Shown here: positions 61,333-64,000 of the stretch, one piece after another
Position numbering within the stretch: position 1 is the stretch's first letter
Layout of the letters: the number at the start of each line of letters is the position of its first letter
Source: Pollutibacter sp044353505
GTDB taxonomy: Bacteria; Bacteroidota; Bacteroidia; Chitinophagales; Chitinophagaceae
Length of the DNA: 64,000 bases
Reading direction: 5' to 3'
Assembly: GCA_044353505.1 (NCBI GenBank)
Contig: JBILBU010000006.1
Coordinates: 1-64,000, forward strand
Program-made: the position numbers and the translations under genes
The notes under the pieces: model-generated
Told to the model about the DNA's origin: nothing
Seen by the model: the letters and a program-made list of their open reading frames with translations, nothing else
Databases searched by the model: none

Positions 61333-62658
61333 TCATTCAAAGCCAAAAAGCAATGGGATAATAAATATCACAAAGGCTGTCCACATGCCATAAAAAGGCA
61401 TGAAACCAGTGATCACTCTTTCAACTTGTTGCCCATCACTCTTTGCTCTGATCACACGATACAACTGTTGAGCCACCAAGAGTAGATGAATAAAAATTAA
61501 AATATTGGCTCCCAGGACAGCTATTCTATTTGGCGTGATGCCAAATTCTGCCAAACGAAATATGATAGCAGAAAGTGCGATGCCGTTAAGGATAATCGTT
61601 AATCCCGCAACGCCAAGCAATAGCCAATATCTATATTGTTGGTAAGAATTTTTATTTGCTTCTGTTACTGAGAACAAGATAATGGCCATAACCCCAATCA
61701 GCAAAATATTAAACATGATCAGAAAGTTTCTGTCATGATACACACTCTCTTTTGAAAATACCATAGCTCCGAGAAATACCATTAAGGTAAAGAAAACAAT
61801 GGGTGTAAAAATCCTTGCTATGGTCGGAGAAATATTATTTACCAGTTGCGGGTTAGACCGAACCAGATAGGCAGCAACAACAGGTATCGCAGCCAATCCC
61901 CAAATTGCAATATGCTCCATGTAAAATTCAATAATGTCAAACCCAATAAGTTGAAAGAGACCAACTGTGATGCCAGTAAATAATCCTCCTGATAAAACAA
62001 GAATTGCAGCCATCACCAGCAGATGGCCATTCCATCTGAGAAAGTCGACTTTCCCATAATCATCTCTCAGATTGCCATTTATAAAAACATAACCCAACAC
62101 CGTCCACAGAAAGATTGGCAAATGAATACAAGCCAAGATGAAAGTGTCGCTATCGTCAGCAGCAGGAAAGAGATTGATAAAGCAGACAGACAGCAAGACC
62201 GCAATTAAGGGAATTATAATATTCTTAATTACAAGTCCGTGTTTTTTTGAAAAATAAACCATGAGCACAGGAAATACAACAAACCCAATATTCTTTTGAA
62301 AGAAATTATCTGGAATTAGTGCAAAGAAATTTGGAAGATTTGCAATGCATCCTGCTATCAATGAACAGATAACAACAAAAATGATGTCAGCCCGATTTCC
62401 AAGAGAAAACTCATCACGCTGATAGTTGAGTCGTTCGTGCCAGAATTGGGCAGCTGGACTATCTTGTACGTCGGGATAGACAGCATGAAATGCCCTCTGG
62501 AATAAGTTGTTATTTTTTCTATACAATGCTTCAAGTGAATTGCCAGTATTAATATGATTAATAATTTCTTCCTTAATTAAATCTAGTTCCATTAGAGGGT
62601 ATTGATGGGTTTGATTGAAATAATATGTAAGGTTTTTTAATAATTTTTTCCGATTCAT
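61333..62658 (-). CDS. DUF4153 family membrane protein
   Basis: A 441-residue protein with a soluble N-terminus of about 100 residues and about ten membrane helices. It fits the DUF4153 family of Bacteroidota (LIKEEIINHINTGNSLEALYRKN at the start, multiple Phe/Ile-rich segments). Function is unknown. It converges with terC with 11 bp between the stops. Confidence 0.8.
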   Translation of the reverse strand: MNRKKLLKNLTYYFNQTHQYPLMELDLIKEEIINHINTGNSLEALYRKNNNLFQRAFHAVYPDVQDSPAAQFWHERLNYQRDEFSLGNRADIIFVVICSLIAGCIANLPNFFALIPDNFFQKNIGFVVFPVLMVYFSKKHGLVIKNIIIPLIAVLLSVCFINLFPAADDSDTFILACIHLPIFLWTVLGYVFINGNLRDDYGKVDFLRWNGHLLVMAAILVLSGGLFTGITVGLFQLIGFDIIEFYMEHIAIWGLAAIPVVAAYLVRSNPQLVNNISPTIARIFTPIVFFTLMVFLGAMVFSKESVYHDRNFLIMFNILLIGVMAIILFSVTEANKNSYQQYRYWLLLGVAGLTIILNGIALSAIIFRLAEFGITPNRIAVLGANILIFIHLLLVAQQLYRVIRAKSDGQQVERVITGFMPFYGMWTAFVIFIIPLLFGFE

Positions 62659-62890
62659 TGAATGTCACGATAAAAAAAGCATACAAACTCGATTTATTTT
62701 TTTTAATAGAAGTTTAACAATTTAAGTCTTGATTGCTTGATAAGAGAAAACCTTCTAAAAAATGGATCTAATAAATTCAATAAGGACCTAACCAAAAACA
62801 TCCTCCCGACCCAGTTTAGATATAATTACTACTATGTCTTGTCAAATGACTAATTTTTTTGACGAAATTTGCTTTACTCAACCAATCATT

Positions 62891-63610
62891 ATGTCATCAA
62901 CAATTCTTCAAAAAGCAAACACAAGAGGCCATGCAAACCACGGTTGGCTTCAAAGCTATCACACCTTTAGCTTTGCGGGATACCATGACCCGGAGAGAAT
63001 GCATTTCGGTGTGCTTAGGGTATTGAATGATGATAGCGTCAAAGGCGGAATGGGCTTTGGAAAACATCCGCACGACAACATGGAGATCATCAGCATCCCT
63101 CTCGAAGGTGACCTTGAGCACAAGGACAGCATGGGCAACACAACTGTAATACGAAAAGGTGATATACAGGTGATGAGTGCAGGTACAGGCATCCAGCACA
63201 GCGAATACAATAAACATGCAGACGAGACGGTAAAGTTTCTGCAGATCTGGATCTTCCCCAATAAAAAAAACGTTGAACCTCGTTACGATCAGATCACACT
63301 CAAGCAGCAAGACAGGAAGAATAAACTGCAACAGGTGTTATCTCCCAACCCGGATGACGAAGGGGTATGGATCCATCAGGATGCATGGTTTCATATGGGA
63401 ACATTCGACAATCAGATATCAGCAGACTATCAAATAAAAAATGAGGGCAATGGCGTATATGTTTTTGTGCTAGAAGGAAAGTTTTCTATCAAGGGGATAC
63501 ACCTTGATAGAAGAGACGGACTAGGCATATCTGAAACCAACTTGTTGAACATAACATCTGAGCAGAGCGGATCAGAAATTCTGCTCATGGAAGTACCGAT
63601 GTCGTTTTAA
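62891..63610 (+). CDS. Pirin family protein
   Basis: I chose ATG 62891 (239 residues), where similarity to pirin begins (MSSTILQKANTRGHAN). The metal-binding residues are in GKHPHDNMEIISIPL and GIQHSEYN, in the N-terminal cupin; the C-terminal cupin lacks ligands, as in YhaK-like pirins. The family contains quercetinase-like and redox-sensing proteins. An alternative upstream start at 62834 is less likely. Confidence 0.93.
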   Translation: MSSTILQKANTRGHANHGWLQSYHTFSFAGYHDPERMHFGVLRVLNDDSVKGGMGFGKHPHDNMEIISIPLEGDLEHKDSMGNTTVIRKGDIQVMSAGTGIQHSEYNKHADETVKFLQIWIFPNKKNVEPRYDQITLKQQDRKNKLQQVLSPNPDDEGVWIHQDAWFHMGTFDNQISADYQIKNEGNGVYVFVLEGKFSIKGIHLDRRDGLGISETNLLNITSEQSGSEILLMEVPMSF

Positions 63611-63783
63611 TTAAATTTCAAATACGCGTCATTAAGAACCCATCCACTAGATCTATTGAGCTGTATATAAGGTTTGCCACTGGAGTTTGGAAAGAATATC
63701 GACTATTGCTAAGCATGGGATTGCTTGAAGATGTTAGACAATTTGGGCAAGTCTAATGTTCCAGTAGTATTCAACCCGTCTTA

Positions 63784-63849
63784 ATAAACATAAATCGCCT
63801 CTCGCAAAACAATGGAATGATCATGGTATGCGAGAGGTAATGTTTATGC
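63784..63849. terminator. Long inverted repeat, likely bidirectional terminator
   Basis: ATAAACAT and CCTCTCGCA (63784-63805) pair with TGCGAGAGG and ATGTTTAT (63828-63848), interrupted by a few bases. It is between the pirin gene and the convergent SDR gene cut by the right edge. The T run is weak, so strength is uncertain. Confidence 0.5.
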
Positions 63850-63862
63850 TGTGTTTAAAAGT

Positions 63863-64000
63863 TTATAGATTATAACTTTTTCTTACCATCAAAAAATACA
63901 ATTTATCAGATAATAATTTTCGCAGCTTTAATAACATTGGTCCGGGTTTACCAACTGCATATCGCATCCTGCTGCTGTCATCTGTAGCAGCCGTATAGAT
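63863..64000 (-). CDS. SDR family oxidoreductase, C-terminal end (partial)
   Basis: Reading from the right edge on the minus strand gives 45 residues to a stop at 63863-63865, beginning IYTAATDDSSRMRYAVGKPG and ending RKSYNL. The pattern (xxxAATDxxxxxRYxVG...) is that of the C-terminus of classical short-chain dehydrogenases acting in redox metabolism. The remainder lies outside the window. Confidence 0.65.
   Translation of the reverse strand: MYTAATDDSSRMRYAVGKPGPMLLKLRKLLSDKLYFLMVRKSYNL

Noticed and set aside
1..64000. CRISPR array
   Set aside because: No regularly spaced repeat series of 23-40 bp was seen.

Overview
The window looks like a chromosome segment from a freshwater or soil Bacteroidota, most likely a Chitinophagaceae-type genome. 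The grounds are inference from gene content: outer-membrane beta-barrels, many lipoproteins with short SxC lipoboxes, DUF4153, GH32/GH43 enzymes, a fused FAD/Fe-S oxidase, AT-rich intergenic DNA and several TAnnTTTG-type -7 promoter elements.

Positions 1-21107 are accessory DNA stacked at one tRNA gene with anticodon CAT (21034-21107, minus strand). The 3' part of that tRNA is repeated exactly at 3495-3553 and, in damaged form, at 103-157. Each copy has its own hairpin on its outer side. The three copies bound two integrative elements in tandem. Element 2 (about 3495-21080) carries a tyrosine recombinase, an Xis-like helix-turn-helix protein, a DUF3987 ATPase, a DUF5131 protein, a RadC-type JAB protein, a Sak4/RecA-like ATPase and a large block of secreted proteins (9132-17823). 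That block contains DUF6175 and three paralogues of one LPP20/FlgT-N-like domain, plus two decayed remnants of its genes. A tandem repeat based on GTATGCAAA lies just inside both ends and is probably an arm-type integrase site.

Element 1 (about 103-3506) is only 3.4 kb, has its own different tandem repeat just inside each end, and has no integrase. It encodes a LytS/LytR-type two-component pair and a lipoprotein with a C-terminal DUF1566 (C-type-lectin-like) domain. The last about 130 bases of the lipoprotein gene are rich in NNC codons and much higher in GC than the codons just before, as expected of the variable region of a diversity-generating retroelement (DGR). No reverse transcriptase or template repeat is visible in the window, so this looks like a mobile DGR target cassette that would need the enzyme in trans.

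From 21108 to 64000 the content is ordinary chromosomal genes: HflX and a Rieske protein; PhyH dioxygenase; a glycosyltransferase; GH32 flanked by two divergent SGNH hydrolase paralogues; a D-lactate dehydrogenase-like FAD/Fe-S oxidase; GH43; an MbnP/MbnH-type copper or metal operon; LLM oxidoreductase; BON protein; BamA-like barrel; alpha-hydroxy-acid oxidase; a substrate-binding lipoprotein; bestrophin; and a large cytochrome c fusion. A sugar-acid catabolic cluster follows (48259-60244): FucU mutarotase, FucP-type symporter, a two-domain hydrolase, an isochorismatase-ThuA fusion, Gfo/Idh/MocA oxidoreductase, SDR, DgoD, DgoK, DgoA and an AraC regulator. It encodes a De Ley-Doudoroff-like route from galactose or galactonate to pyruvate and glyceraldehyde 3-phosphate. 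The window ends with VF530, TerC, DUF4153, pirin and the C-terminal end of an SDR gene cut by the right edge.
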